A stretch of 64,000 nucleotides of DNA, taken from Paraburkholderia podalyriae (GTDB lineage Bacteria; Pseudomonadota; Gammaproteobacteria; Burkholderiales; Burkholderiaceae). Below are positions 35,064 through 43,288 of this stretch, piece by piece. Under the pieces are notes generated by a model. It ran no database searches. It saw only the letters and a list, made by a program, of their open reading frames with translations, and had not been told where the DNA came from. Each line of letters opens with the position of its first letter. Within the stretch, counting starts at the first letter, position 1. Location of the stretch: the NCBI RefSeq assembly GCF_014397785.1, contig NZ_VZQQ01000007.1:62001-126000 (forward strand). The letters run 5' to 3'. The position numbers and the translations under genes were made by a program.

Positions 35064-37346
35064 TTGATACAGCAGCCAGAAGCCCTCGGCGGGCTGACCC
35101 ACTCGGGCGGTGTCGATCATCGCGACGCCGAGCAGGACGGCGTCTTCATCCCGACGGAAAACCTCAACGTCGCGAGCGCCACGCAGCACGTGCTCAAGTC
35201 GGGCGACACCTTCATCGTCAACGATCCGCTCGGCGACATCACCGGCCACGACGATGGCCTGTTCGTCAACGACACCCGTGTGATGTCGCAACTGCGCCTG
35301 ACCTTCGGCGGCCGCGCGCCGTCGCTGCTGTCGGGCAGCGTCAGCAGCGACAACACCACTTTCACCGCGCACCTGACCAACCGCCCGCTGCCGCCGCTCG
35401 GCGGCAGCAGCACGCCCGAAGGCGTGATCCACGTCGAACGCGTGCGCGTGCTGTCGGGTACCGTGCTCAACGAGGCGATCGAACTCACGAACTACGGCAC
35501 CAGCGATGCGACCGTGCCGCTATCCATTTCGTTTTCCAGCGATTTCCGCGACATGTTCGAAGTGCGCGGCCTGAAGCGCGACAAACAGGGGCGCATCCAG
35601 CCCGCGCGGATCGAGAATCAGGAGGTGCTGCTCGGCTATGTCGGTCTCGACGACGTGGCGCGCAACGTGCAGATCGCGTTCTCGCCGCAGCCGGACAAGC
35701 TGTTCGCCGACCGCGCCGACTACACCGTCACGCTGCCCGCGCAGGCCTGCGTGTCGATCTATCTGTCGGTGGCGGTGCACGTCGTGCCGATGACTGGCAA
35801 GCCCGGCGCCGGCGTGTCGCAGCCGGTGCATGCGCTGAGCGAAGCGCACATGTCGCAGATCGACGCCGAGCGGCCGCGTGTCGGCCGCGCGGCGGTACGC
35901 GCAGCATTGGTCGACGCGCATCTGGTGATGCGCGAGCGACGCCGCGTGAGCGCGCGCGTGCGTTCCAGCAACCCGCTGTTCAACGCGTGGATCGATCGCT
36001 CGTTCGCCGACCTCGGCCTGCTGACGACGGATCTCGCCACCGGCCCGTACCCGTATGCGGGCATCCCGTGGTTTTCGACCCCGTTCGGCCGCGACGCGGT
36101 GATCACGTCGCTGCAGACGCTGTGGGTGCAGCCGCATCTCGCGGCCGGTGTGCTGCGCTTTCTCGCTGAGCACCAGGCGCGCGAGAATTCGCCGTTTCGC
36201 GACGCCGCGCCGGGCAAGATCATGCACGAGATGCGCAAGGGCGAAATGGCCGCGGCCGGCGAAGTGCCGTTCGCGCTGTACTACGGCGGCGTCGACACCA
36301 CGCCGCTTTTCATCGTGCTGGCTGGCGCCTACGCGGCGCGCACCGGCGACCTCGCGATGATCGACGAATTGTGGCCGGCGCTCGAACGCGCGGCGCAATG
36401 GGTCGCGGGCGTATGCGACAAGAACCGTCATGGGCTGCTCGATTATCAGCGCGAATCCGATGGCGGCCTGGCGAATCAGGGCTGGAAGGACAGTCACGAT
36501 TCGGTGTTCCATGCGGACGGGCGCTTCCCCGACGGGCCGATCGCGCTCGTCGAAGTGCAGGCCTATGCGAGCGCCGCCTTCGACACGATGGCTCACTACG
36601 CGAAGCTGCGCGGCCTGCGCGACGAGGCCGCGCAATACGCGGAGCGGGCGAAGAAGATCCGCCGCTGCGTCGAGGACAAGTACTGGATGGACGAGGTCGG
36701 CTTTTACGGCATCGCGCTCGACGGTCATGGTGAGCTGTGCCGCGTGATGGCATCGAATGCGGGGCATCTGCTGGCGTTCGGTCTACCCACGCGCGAGCGC
36801 GGCGAAGCGGTGGTGCGGGCGCTCGACTCGACGCTGTTTCATACCGGCTGGGGCGTGCGCACGCTGGCCGCGAGCCAGGCGCGCTTCAATCCGATGGCGT
36901 ATCACAACGGCTCGGTCTGGCCGCACGACAACGCGCTATGCGCGCGCGGGCTGTCTCGCTACGGCGGCAAGCCGTCGGCCGTGAAGCTGCTGCAGGCGCT
37001 GTTTCAGGCCGCGGTCAATTTCGACATGCGTTTGCCCGAACTGTTCTGCGGCTTCCCGAGACGCCGCGGCGAGCCGCCCACCGCCTATCCGGTCGCGTGC
37101 TTGCCACAGGCATGGGCGGCGGGCTCGCCGTTCATGATGCTCGAGGCATGTCTAGGCATCACGATCGATGCCGAGCGCCGCGAGGTGCTGATCGAACAGC
37201 CGATGCTGCCCGAAGGTATCGACTGGCTGGAGGTTAGCGATCTGCGGGTCGGGGATGCGTCGGTGTCGATTACGTTCCGCCGGATTGGCGACAAGGTGGT
37301 GGCGTCGGCGGAGCAGGGCGATGTGAGGGTGGTGGCGTTGCTTTGA
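35064..37346 (+). CDS. Amylo-alpha-1,6-glucosidase/glycogen-debranching-like protein
   Basis: A 760-aa protein with an N-terminal GDE_N_bis beta domain (about 40-230; GDTFIVNDPLGDITGHDDGL, FVNDTRVMSQLRL) and a C-terminal (alpha/alpha)6 barrel (about 310-690; YPYAGIPWFSTPFGRDAVI, DYQRESDGGLANQGWKDSHD, NPMAYHNGSVWPHDNA). This architecture is found in bacterial debranching-like and trehalose-associated enzymes. TTG start with GGAG upstream. No signal peptide; probably cytoplasmic. The exact glycan substrate is unknown. It does not lie in a glycogen gene cluster. Confidence 0.88.
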   Translation: MIQQPEALGGLTHSGGVDHRDAEQDGVFIPTENLNVASATQHVLKSGDTFIVNDPLGDITGHDDGLFVNDTRVMSQLRLTFGGRAPSLLSGSVSSDNTTFTAHLTNRPLPPLGGSSTPEGVIHVERVRVLSGTVLNEAIELTNYGTSDATVPLSISFSSDFRDMFEVRGLKRDKQGRIQPARIENQEVLLGYVGLDDVARNVQIAFSPQPDKLFADRADYTVTLPAQACVSIYLSVAVHVVPMTGKPGAGVSQPVHALSEAHMSQIDAERPRVGRAAVRAALVDAHLVMRERRRVSARVRSSNPLFNAWIDRSFADLGLLTTDLATGPYPYAGIPWFSTPFGRDAVITSLQTLWVQPHLAAGVLRFLAEHQARENSPFRDAAPGKIMHEMRKGEMAAAGEVPFALYYGGVDTTPLFIVLAGAYAARTGDLAMIDELWPALERAAQWVAGVCDKNRHGLLDYQRESDGGLANQGWKDSHDSVFHADGRFPDGPIALVEVQAYASAAFDTMAHYAKLRGLRDEAAQYAERAKKIRRCVEDKYWMDEVGFYGIALDGHGELCRVMASNAGHLLAFGLPTRERGEAVVRALDSTLFHTGWGVRTLAASQARFNPMAYHNGSVWPHDNALCARGLSRYGGKPSAVKLLQALFQAAVNFDMRLPELFCGFPRRRGEPPTAYPVACLPQAWAAGSPFMMLEACLGITIDAERREVLIEQPMLPEGIDWLEVSDLRVGDASVSITFRRIGDKVVASAEQGDVRVVALL

Positions 37347-37462
37347 CGCTGCGCGCGTTGGCGGCACGTTATCTGCTTGCCGGCACAGTCGATACATCCG
37401 GTGACGAGTCAGGCGGCTTGATGGTGGTGCCGGGACTTTTACCCTCACATCTGGGAGGACGG

Positions 37463-38149
37463 GTGCATTCAGCACGACGACTTGGGGTATGGCTGCTATC
37501 CACGGCGGCGTTGGGTTCAACCGCGGTATGGGCGAACGACATTCAGTGTGCAAGCACGCAGCAACCCGCTGAGCGCGTCATTTGCGATCACGCGATCCTG
37601 AACAACGAGTACGACGATATCTTCGCGCAGCAACAGGCTCTGCTGCGCAGCGGCAAACTTTCGGCTGCACAGCTAGTCCAGTGGCGGCAAGCGCGAAACG
37701 CCTGTGTCGACGTGCACTGCGTGGATGGCGTGTTTGCGCAGTGGAAGACGATGGCCCGGTCTGTCGACACGGTTCCTCAGGCGGCCGCGCCTGTCCTCCC
37801 GGCTTCGGAAACGGCGATGGCGCCGGTCGGTCCCCATCCGGACGCGCCTCCTGTTGCATCCGCACCTGAAGCGTCGCAGGCCTTTCAGGCCTCGCCGACA
37901 TCGGAGGCTTCTCTGGTACGCCAAGGCAGCGCCGCAGGCGTTGCGCTTCCGCAGCCGGTTGCGCCGGAGGCGTCTGCGCCCGTGGCTGCGTCGGCGGCTC
38001 CGGGCGAGCGCGAATCCCGTGGCATGGCGGGCACGAGTGGCGGCCTGATCGTAGGCCTGCTCGTCGCGATCGGAGCCGGTGCGTTCTTCGCGCTTCGCAA
38101 CCGCGGCAGAGCGACCGCAAAAAAGATGCAAGGCAAGGACGTGCGATAA
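37463..38149 (+). CDS. LprI-like secreted domain with Pro/Ala-rich linker and C-terminal helix
   Basis: A 228-aa protein. GTG 37463 is chosen because GGGAGG sits just upstream and a signal peptide (about 1-24, LGVWLLSTAALGST) follows. An LprI/DUF1311-type region comes next with four cysteines (DIQCAST, RVICDHA, NACVDVHC) and the tail of the family fold. A low-complexity Ala/Pro/Ser/Glu stretch (about 95-195) follows, then one helix (GGLIVGLLVAIGAGAFFAL) and a basic end. The layout suggests an exported domain tethered to the inner membrane. Confidence 0.7.
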   Translation: MHSARRLGVWLLSTAALGSTAVWANDIQCASTQQPAERVICDHAILNNEYDDIFAQQQALLRSGKLSAAQLVQWRQARNACVDVHCVDGVFAQWKTMARSVDTVPQAAAPVLPASETAMAPVGPHPDAPPVASAPEASQAFQASPTSEASLVRQGSAAGVALPQPVAPEASAPVAASAAPGERESRGMAGTSGGLIVGLLVAIGAGAFFALRNRGRATAKKMQGKDVR

Positions 38150-38214
38150 ACAGCGTGTTCGAAAACTGAGCCGTCGCGCACATTCGCTGCGTTGCAACGC
38201 GACCACCCGGTGGT

Positions 38215-38228
38215 AACATTTGTTGTCA
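38215..38228. promoter_or_regulatory. RpiR operator word, copy 1
   Basis: AACATTTGTTGTCA lies 30 bp before the RpiR-type regulator start. The same 14-mer occurs on the other strand before the aminotransferase (39163-39176). Confidence 0.65.
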
Positions 38229-38258
38229 TTTCCCACCCCGGCGCCGCCCGACCTCGAC

Positions 38259-39113
38259 ATGCCAGACAGCTTCGACCAGCTCGTCGCCCTGATCCGGGCG
38301 CGCTTTCCCGAACTGAGCCCGCAGTTCCAGATGGGAGCGGGCTTCCTGCTCGATCACCCCGACGAGGTCGCGGTGTCGTCGATGCGCAAAGTGGCCGAGC
38401 GCGCGCAGGTGCAGCCCGCGTCGCTGGTGCGGCTGTCGCAGCAATTGGGTTTTCCCGGCTGGAACGAATTGCGCGATCTGTTCGTCGCGCGGGTGCGCAC
38501 GCGGCCCGAGCCGTTGACGAGCCGGGCGCGCTCGATGGTCAAATCGAAAGATGCGCTCGCCAACAATCTGCTCGTCGCGCAGCAGCACAATCTAGAAACG
38601 ACCGCCGCGCATAACGGCCGTGTGATCGTCGAGGCGGCGCGGGTGTTGCGGCGCGCGCCGCACGTGCACGTGGCGGGCTTCCGATCGTGCTTCCCGGTGG
38701 CGTTCGGCCTCGTCTATGGCTACCGGCTGTTTCGTTCTTCGGTGTCGCTGCTCAACGGCGAGGCCGGCACGCTCGAAATGCAGCTGCGCACGATCGAGCG
38801 CGACAGCGCGACCGTCGTCATCAGCTTTGCGCCGTATTCGATCGAAGCCGCGCGCGTCGCCGAGGCCGCGCTCGAAAAAGGCAGCAAGCTGATCGCAATC
38901 ACCGACAGCGCGGTGTCGCCGATCGCGCTGAACGCCGACAAGGTGCTGATCTTCTCGCACGAAAGCCCATCGTTCTTTCCCTCGCTGGTGGCCGCCACCG
39001 CGATCGCCGAGGCACTGGTCGCGCATCTGCTCGCGCTCGAAGGCGCGGACGCGCTCGAGCGACTCGCGCTCGCCGAGCAATCGCTGCATGCGAAGGGCGC
39101 GTACGTGCCTTGA
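38259..39113 (+). CDS. MurR/RpiR-family transcriptional regulator
   Basis: A 284-aa regulator. The N-terminal HTH_6 (about 1-80; VAVSSMRKVAERAQVQPASL, VRLSQQLGFPGWNELRD) is followed by a SIS sugar-phosphate-like domain (about 125-262; HVHVAGFRSCFPVAFGLVYG, TVVISFAPYSIEAARVAEAA). The ATG at 38259 gives the family N-terminus. Identical operator words before this gene and before the downstream aminotransferase suggest autoregulation and control of that operon. RpiR proteins linked to aminotransferases often sense amino-acid or amine intermediates. Confidence 0.88.
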   Translation: MPDSFDQLVALIRARFPELSPQFQMGAGFLLDHPDEVAVSSMRKVAERAQVQPASLVRLSQQLGFPGWNELRDLFVARVRTRPEPLTSRARSMVKSKDALANNLLVAQQHNLETTAAHNGRVIVEAARVLRRAPHVHVAGFRSCFPVAFGLVYGYRLFRSSVSLLNGEAGTLEMQLRTIERDSATVVISFAPYSIEAARVAEAALEKGSKLIAITDSAVSPIALNADKVLIFSHESPSFFPSLVAATAIAEALVAHLLALEGADALERLALAEQSLHAKGAYVP

Positions 39114-39162
39114 GCGTTGGCGCAAGCGCGCCGCGCTCGATCCGGTGCGGTTCGACATCATT

Positions 39163-39178
39163 TGACAACAAATGTTGT
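39163..39178. promoter_or_regulatory. RpiR operator word, copy 2 (palindromic)
   Basis: The palindrome ACAACAAATGTTGT (39165-39178; 6-bp arms, AA centre) lies 144 bp before the aminotransferase. TGACAACAAATGTT (39163-39176) is the exact reverse complement of the copy before the regulator. Confidence 0.7.
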
Positions 39179-39321
39179 ATTGACGTATAAACACGTACCG
39201 ATTGTTGAATATGGGTGCGAGCCGTGGCGTCGTTGCAGACGTTCGACACATTCATCCCGTGTGCGCCGCCCGATCCGGTCCGCGCTTCGGAGCGTGCCGC
39301 CATCACCAGGAACTGAACACC

Positions 39322-40650
39322 ATGTCCACCGTTTTCCATCGTTCTCCGAAGCACTCGTTGCCGGTGGCCGTCGCGGGCGACGGCATTGAAATCATCGACT
39401 CCATGGGCAAGCGCTATATCGACGCGTCGGGCGGCGCCGCCGTGTCGTGCCTCGGCCACAGCAACCAGCGCGTGATCGACGCGATCAAGCGGCAAGCGCA
39501 ACAACTGCCGTACGCGCACACGTCGTTCTTCACGACGGAGCCGGCCGAGCAACTGGCCGACCGGCTCGTCGCGAGCGCGCCGGCCGGACTCGAACACGTG
39601 TACTTCGTGTCGGGTGGCTCGGAGGCGATCGAGGCGGCACTGAAGCTCGCGCGCCAGTACTTCGTCGAGAAGGGCGAGACGCAGCGGCGTCATTTCATCG
39701 CGCGTCGGCAGAGCTATCACGGCAACACGCTCGGCGCGCTGGCGATCGGCGGCAATGCATGGCGCCGCGAACCGTTTCTGCCGGTCCTGATCGAAGCGCA
39801 TCACGTGAGCCCGTGCTACGCGTATCGCGAGCAGCGCGCCGACGAAACCGAAGAAGCATTCGCGCAGCGTCTCGCCGATGAACTCGAACAGAAGATTCTC
39901 GAACTCGGTGCGGATACGGTCGCGGCGTTCGTTGCGGAAACGGTGGTCGGCGCCACGGCGGGCGCGGTGCCGCCGGTGCGCGAATACTTTCGCAAGATTC
40001 GCGCGGTCTGCGATCGCTACGGGGTCCTGCTGATTCTCGATGAGATCATGTCGGGCATGGGCCGGACCGGCTATCTGTTCGCGTGTGAAGAGGACGGCGT
40101 GGCACCCGATATGCTGACCATCGCCAAAGGCCTTGGCGCGGGTTATCAGCCGATTGGCGCGACGCTGGTCAGCGAGCGCATCTATCAGACGATCGTCGGC
40201 GGCTCGGGCTTCTTCCAGCATGGCCATACCTACATCGGCCATGCGACCGCGTGCGCGGCGGCGCTCGAGGTGCAGCGCGTGATCGCGGAAGACGGGCTGC
40301 TGGCGAATGTGCAGGCGCGCGGCGAGCAATTGCGCGGCCGGTTGCGCGAGCACTATGCGCAGCATCCGCATATCGGCGACGTGCGCGGGCGAGGGCTGTT
40401 CGTCGGCGTCGAGCTGGTGAAGGATCGCGCTAGCAAAGAGCCGTTCGACGCCCAACTGAAACTGCACGCGGCGATCAAACGCGAAGCGTTCGCGCGCGGC
40501 CTGATGGTGTATCCGATGGGCGGCACCGTCGACGGCAAGCGCGGCGACCATGTGCTGCTCGCGCCGCCGTTCATCTGCACGGCGCGCGACATCGACGAGA
40601 TCGTCAGCCGCCTGAGCGATGCGATCGGCGCGTCGCTCGCCGCCCTGTGA
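39322..40650 (+). CDS. Class III PLP-dependent aminotransferase
   Basis: A 442-aa aminotransferase of the acetylornithine/omega-amino acid class. The Schiff-base Lys is Lys269 in LTIAKGLGAGYQPIGATL, and Asp240 in LILDEIMSGMGRTG contacts the pyridine nitrogen. VYFVSGGSEAIEAALKLARQ is the N-terminal PLP-phosphate region. AGGA lies upstream of ATG 39322. The amino donor is not evident. It is followed directly by a CMD-family gene, and an RpiR operator word precedes it, so it likely starts a small inducible catabolic operon. Confidence 0.9.
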   Translation: MSTVFHRSPKHSLPVAVAGDGIEIIDSMGKRYIDASGGAAVSCLGHSNQRVIDAIKRQAQQLPYAHTSFFTTEPAEQLADRLVASAPAGLEHVYFVSGGSEAIEAALKLARQYFVEKGETQRRHFIARRQSYHGNTLGALAIGGNAWRREPFLPVLIEAHHVSPCYAYREQRADETEEAFAQRLADELEQKILELGADTVAAFVAETVVGATAGAVPPVREYFRKIRAVCDRYGVLLILDEIMSGMGRTGYLFACEEDGVAPDMLTIAKGLGAGYQPIGATLVSERIYQTIVGGSGFFQHGHTYIGHATACAAALEVQRVIAEDGLLANVQARGEQLRGRLREHYAQHPHIGDVRGRGLFVGVELVKDRASKEPFDAQLKLHAAIKREAFARGLMVYPMGGTVDGKRGDHVLLAPPFICTARDIDEIVSRLSDAIGASLAAL

Positions 40651-40679
40651 CATTCGACCGACCGCCCTTTACGAGAACG

Positions 40680-41237
40680 ATGATGACCGAGCGCTTGCCT
40701 CACTTCGACATGTCCGCCGCCACGCCCGAACAGAAGGCAGTGCTCGACGAAATCCTGTCTGGCCCGCGTGGCAACCTGAACGGGCCGTTCCTTGGCTGGA
40801 TTCACAGCCCGGAACTCGCGCAGCACGCGCAGCGCCTCGGCGCGTTTTGCCGCTACCAGACCGGCCTGCCGCTGCGGCTGTCGGAACTCGCGATTCTGGT
40901 GACCGCTTCGCGCTGGCAGGCGCAGGCGGAGTGGCACATCCACTATCCGATCGCGCTGCAGGCGGGCATCGGCGAAGCGGATGCCGAGACGATCCGCCAG
41001 GGGCGCCGCCCTGATTTCGCCGAGGCCGACGACGCGTTGATCTACGACTTCACGAGCGAGCTATACGAGACGAAGCGGGTGTCGGACGCGACGTACGCGC
41101 AGGCGGTCGAGCGTTTCGGCCATCAGGTTATGATCAACCTGGTCGGCCTGCTCGGCTACTACGCGCTGGTCGCGATGACGCTGAACGTGTTCGACATGCG
41201 TGCATTGGAACAGCAAAGTTTGCCGTTTCCCGAATAG
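40680..41237 (+). CDS. Carboxymuconolactone decarboxylase-family protein
   Basis: A 185-aa protein of the CMD/AhpD superfamily. The core region FCRYQTGLPLRLSELAILVT, then SRWQAQAEWHIHYPIALQAG and LVGLLGYYALVAMTLN, match CMD-like proteins. There is no CxxC pair, so it is not a peroxidase of AhpD type. Two adjacent ATG codons (40680, 40683) follow the aminotransferase stop; a GTG at 40647 overlapping that stop is also possible. Likely cotranscribed with the aminotransferase. Function unknown. Confidence 0.8.
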   Translation: MMTERLPHFDMSAATPEQKAVLDEILSGPRGNLNGPFLGWIHSPELAQHAQRLGAFCRYQTGLPLRLSELAILVTASRWQAQAEWHIHYPIALQAGIGEADAETIRQGRRPDFAEADDALIYDFTSELYETKRVSDATYAQAVERFGHQVMINLVGLLGYYALVAMTLNVFDMRALEQQSLPFPE

Positions 41238-41282
41238 CATGCTGACAAACGCGCGGCTGCGCAGCCGCGCTACGCGCTAATG

Positions 41283-41320
41283 AAAAGCCCCGGTTGCCGA
41301 ACTTCGCAACCGGGGCTTTT
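41283..41320. terminator. Strong bidirectional terminator
   Basis: 15-bp perfect stem AAAAGCCCCGGTTGC (41283-41297) / GCAACCGGGGCTTTT (41306-41320) with an 8-nt loop and a T-run on both strands. It sits between the convergent CMD-family and DUF4148 genes. Confidence 0.92.
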
Positions 41321-41363
41321 TACTGCGTACTGCATTAACTGCTAGCGCGCTCAGTTACCACGC

Positions 41364-41672
41364 TCAGTTACCGCGATACGTCGAGAACAGGCGTTGCTGC
41401 ACCGTCGCGGGTGCGCCCGCGTCCGACGAACTGGCCTTCGCGCCGCCGAGATCCTGCGAACCTTGCGCCGATGCGGTGACGATCGTCGAGTCCTGGGGCA
41501 CGGCCTTCGGATACGTGGTGTCGTTCTGGTTCAGGAGGCCTGCTTTTTGCGCGGCGACCAGGTCGGCGCGCACCTGAGCGCGCGTAACCGGCCCGTTTGC
41601 CTGCTGGGCGAACGACACTGCCGGAACGATAAGAGCGGATGCGACGACGACTGCGGAAAGAAGCGATTTCAT
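41364..41672 (-). CDS. DUF4148 small secreted protein (second copy)
   Basis: A 102-aa exported protein. Signal peptide about 1-22 (cleavage after SFA), then the DUF4148 motif VTRAQVRADLVAAQKAG, followed by a Ser/Ala-rich tail. It is like the 87-aa protein at 11.6-11.9 kb but not close in sequence outside the motif. GAGG precedes the ATG. Convergent with the CMD gene across a strong terminator. Function unknown. Confidence 0.85.
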   Translation of the reverse strand: MKSLLSAVVVASALIVPAVSFAQQANGPVTRAQVRADLVAAQKAGLLNQNDTTYPKAVPQDSTIVTASAQGSQDLGGAKASSSDAGAPATVQQRLFSTYRGN

Positions 41673-41993
41673 GATGACCTCCGGTTTGTTTAGTGACTGG
41701 ATCGGTGTAAACCCGTTTCCCGACTGGTTGAACGCAGTCTATTTCTTACGAGGCTCGCAAAAAAGCGGCATTCCGGAGAAATATTATTGCCAATTTTGAG
41801 ATAACGAGGAAGGGCGCTTTTTCGCGCCGGCACCCGGAAGCGCCTATGATGAAATCCGGTCCCCGCCCGCGCCTGAACGCCGCGCGACACCAGCGACCGA
41901 TGCCCGCGCGCGGACACATCCGGGCGGACCGCCGCGGCGGGCATCATGTTCGGTCGAGCAGAGTGCGCGGCCAGGCACAAACAGGAGAGCGCA
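41673..41993. other. Divergent gap between DUF4148 and OsmC genes
   Basis: About 320 bp, no gene seen. The middle (about 41770-41810) is AT-richer and may hold promoters for both genes, but no consensus pair could be fixed. AGGAG at 41983-41987 serves the OsmC gene. Confidence 0.45.
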
Positions 41994-42419
41994 ATGAAGC
42001 GCAAGGCATCGGCAGTCTGGCAAGGCGGCCTGCAGAACGGCAAGGGCTCGATTTCCACCGACAGCGGCGTCCTGAAGGACACCCAATACTCGTTCTCGAC
42101 GCGCTTCGCGGACGGCGTCGGCACGAATCCGGAAGAGCTGATCGCGGCTGCGCATGCGGGGTGTTTCTCAATGGCGTTGTCGGCGGAACTAGGCAAGGCC
42201 AACATCACGCCGGAGCGGATCGGCACCACGGCCACCGTCACGCTCGACAAGGACGGCGGCGGCTTCGCGATCACCGCGGTGCATCTCGACGTGACCGTGA
42301 AAATTCCGGGCGGTGACAAGGCCGCGTTCGACAAGGCTACCGCGGACGCGAAGGCGGGTTGCCCGGTGTCGAAGGTGCTGAATGCGACGATTACGATGGA
42401 TGCGAAGCTCGAAACCTGA
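41994..42419 (+). CDS. OsmC-family peroxiredoxin
   Basis: A 141-aa protein that reduces organic hydroperoxides. The two active cysteines are Cys57 in AHAGCFSMAL and Cys123 in AGCPVSKVL, in the usual OsmC spacing. MKRKASAVWQGGLQNGKG is the family N-terminus. AGGAG precedes the ATG. A good intrinsic terminator follows, so it is monocistronic. Confidence 0.93.
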   Translation: MKRKASAVWQGGLQNGKGSISTDSGVLKDTQYSFSTRFADGVGTNPEELIAAAHAGCFSMALSAELGKANITPERIGTTATVTLDKDGGGFAITAVHLDVTVKIPGGDKAAFDKATADAKAGCPVSKVLNATITMDAKLET

Positions 42420-42450
42420 ACCTCCGCAGTCACGGTCATCGCGCAACCAG

Positions 42451-42484
42451 GCCGGCGCAGGGCTCTGCCCACCGCCGGCTTTTT
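42451..42484 (+). terminator. Rho-independent terminator after OsmC gene
   Basis: Stem GCCGGCG (42451-42457) / CGCCGGC (42473-42479), an inner GGG/CCC pairing in the loop, then five T's (42480-42484). Confidence 0.85.
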
Positions 42485-42544
42485 CATGACGGTTGTCGAA
42501 TGCACGCATGACCCTAACGCACATAGGGCTATGGGGAGCCATTC

Positions 42545-42573
42545 TTGTATTATTGAATGACCAGTCATAATAT
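42545..42573 (+). promoter_or_regulatory. TetR-gene promoter with operator O1
   Basis: TTGTAT (42545-42550) and CATAAT (42566-42571) give a plausible -35/-10 pair with a short 15-bp spacer. The palindrome ATGACCAGTCAT (42557-42568) covers the spacer and -10, as in autorepressed tetR-type genes. A related site overlaps the downstream exporter start. Confidence 0.6.
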
Positions 42574-42612
42574 GGACGAACTGACACCAACGAAGTAACA
42601 AGGTCATCGCAA

Positions 42613-43242
42613 GTGAGTCATTCAAAGCAAGCCGCGAAAAAACCCGGCGAAACATGTCAACGCGGCCGTCCGCGCGAGTTCGACACGGACGCCGTGCTGG
42701 CGAGCGCGAGCCAAGTATTCTGGGACCACGGCTATCACGCGACGTCGATCGACGACCTATGCAAGGCCACCGGTCTGCTGCGCGGCAGCCTGTACGGTGT
42801 ATTCGGCGACAAGCACGGCATCATGCTTGCCGCACTGGATCACTACTCGGAAGGCGCGGTCGCGCGGCTTGCGCAGCGATTGAGCGCGTCCGCCGACCCC
42901 GAGCAGGCGCTGCGCGACGCCCTACTGCATTACGCACGAGTCGCCTGCGCGCTGAGCGGCCAGCGCAGCTGCTTCATCACCAATACGACGCTGGAAATGC
43001 AGCACGATGACGAAGTGCTGCGCGCGCGCGTCGCCGCGATTCAGCGTCGCATGGCGACGCTGCTCGCGGCGGCGGTGATTCGCGGTCAGGCGAGCGGCGC
43101 ATTCGATTCGACGCTCGACGAAAAAGCCGCTGGCGATTTCCTGCTGTGCGTGATGCAGGGCTTGCGGGTCCTGGGGCGGGTCGCGCATCAGGAGGATGCG
43201 CTGACCGGTATCGTCGATGTCGCGATGCGCGCGCTGGTGTAG
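42613..43242 (+). CDS. TetR-family transcriptional repressor
   Basis: A 209-aa regulator, GTG start. The N-terminal helix-turn-helix (about 22-66) has ASQVFWDHGYHATSIDDLCK and ATGLLRGSLYGVFGDKHG, like NemR/AcuR-type members. The C-terminal ligand domain includes CALSGQRSCFITNTTLEMQ, with Cys residues that could react with electrophiles. It sits 45 bp upstream of an MFS exporter on the same strand. Operator-like palindromes lie before both genes, so it probably represses itself and the exporter. Confidence 0.88.
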   Translation: MSHSKQAAKKPGETCQRGRPREFDTDAVLASASQVFWDHGYHATSIDDLCKATGLLRGSLYGVFGDKHGIMLAALDHYSEGAVARLAQRLSASADPEQALRDALLHYARVACALSGQRSCFITNTTLEMQHDDEVLRARVAAIQRRMATLLAAAVIRGQASGAFDSTLDEKAAGDFLLCVMQGLRVLGRVAHQEDALTGIVDVAMRALV

Positions 43243-43274
43243 CGCCTGACGGCGCATTTTTTTTAGTTAATTTT

Positions 43275-43288
43275 TGAACGATCGGTCA
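43275..43288. promoter_or_regulatory. TetR operator-like site O2 at the exporter start
   Basis: TGAACGATCGGTCA, palindromic except for one mismatched pair, ends on the A of the exporter ATG. Read on the other strand with the next base it begins ATGACC, the same half-site as O1 before the tetR gene. Confidence 0.5.

Noticed and set aside
35520..36767. Minus-strand frame opposite the debranching-like gene
   Set aside because: Shadow frame; the plus strand shows conserved barrel motifs throughout.
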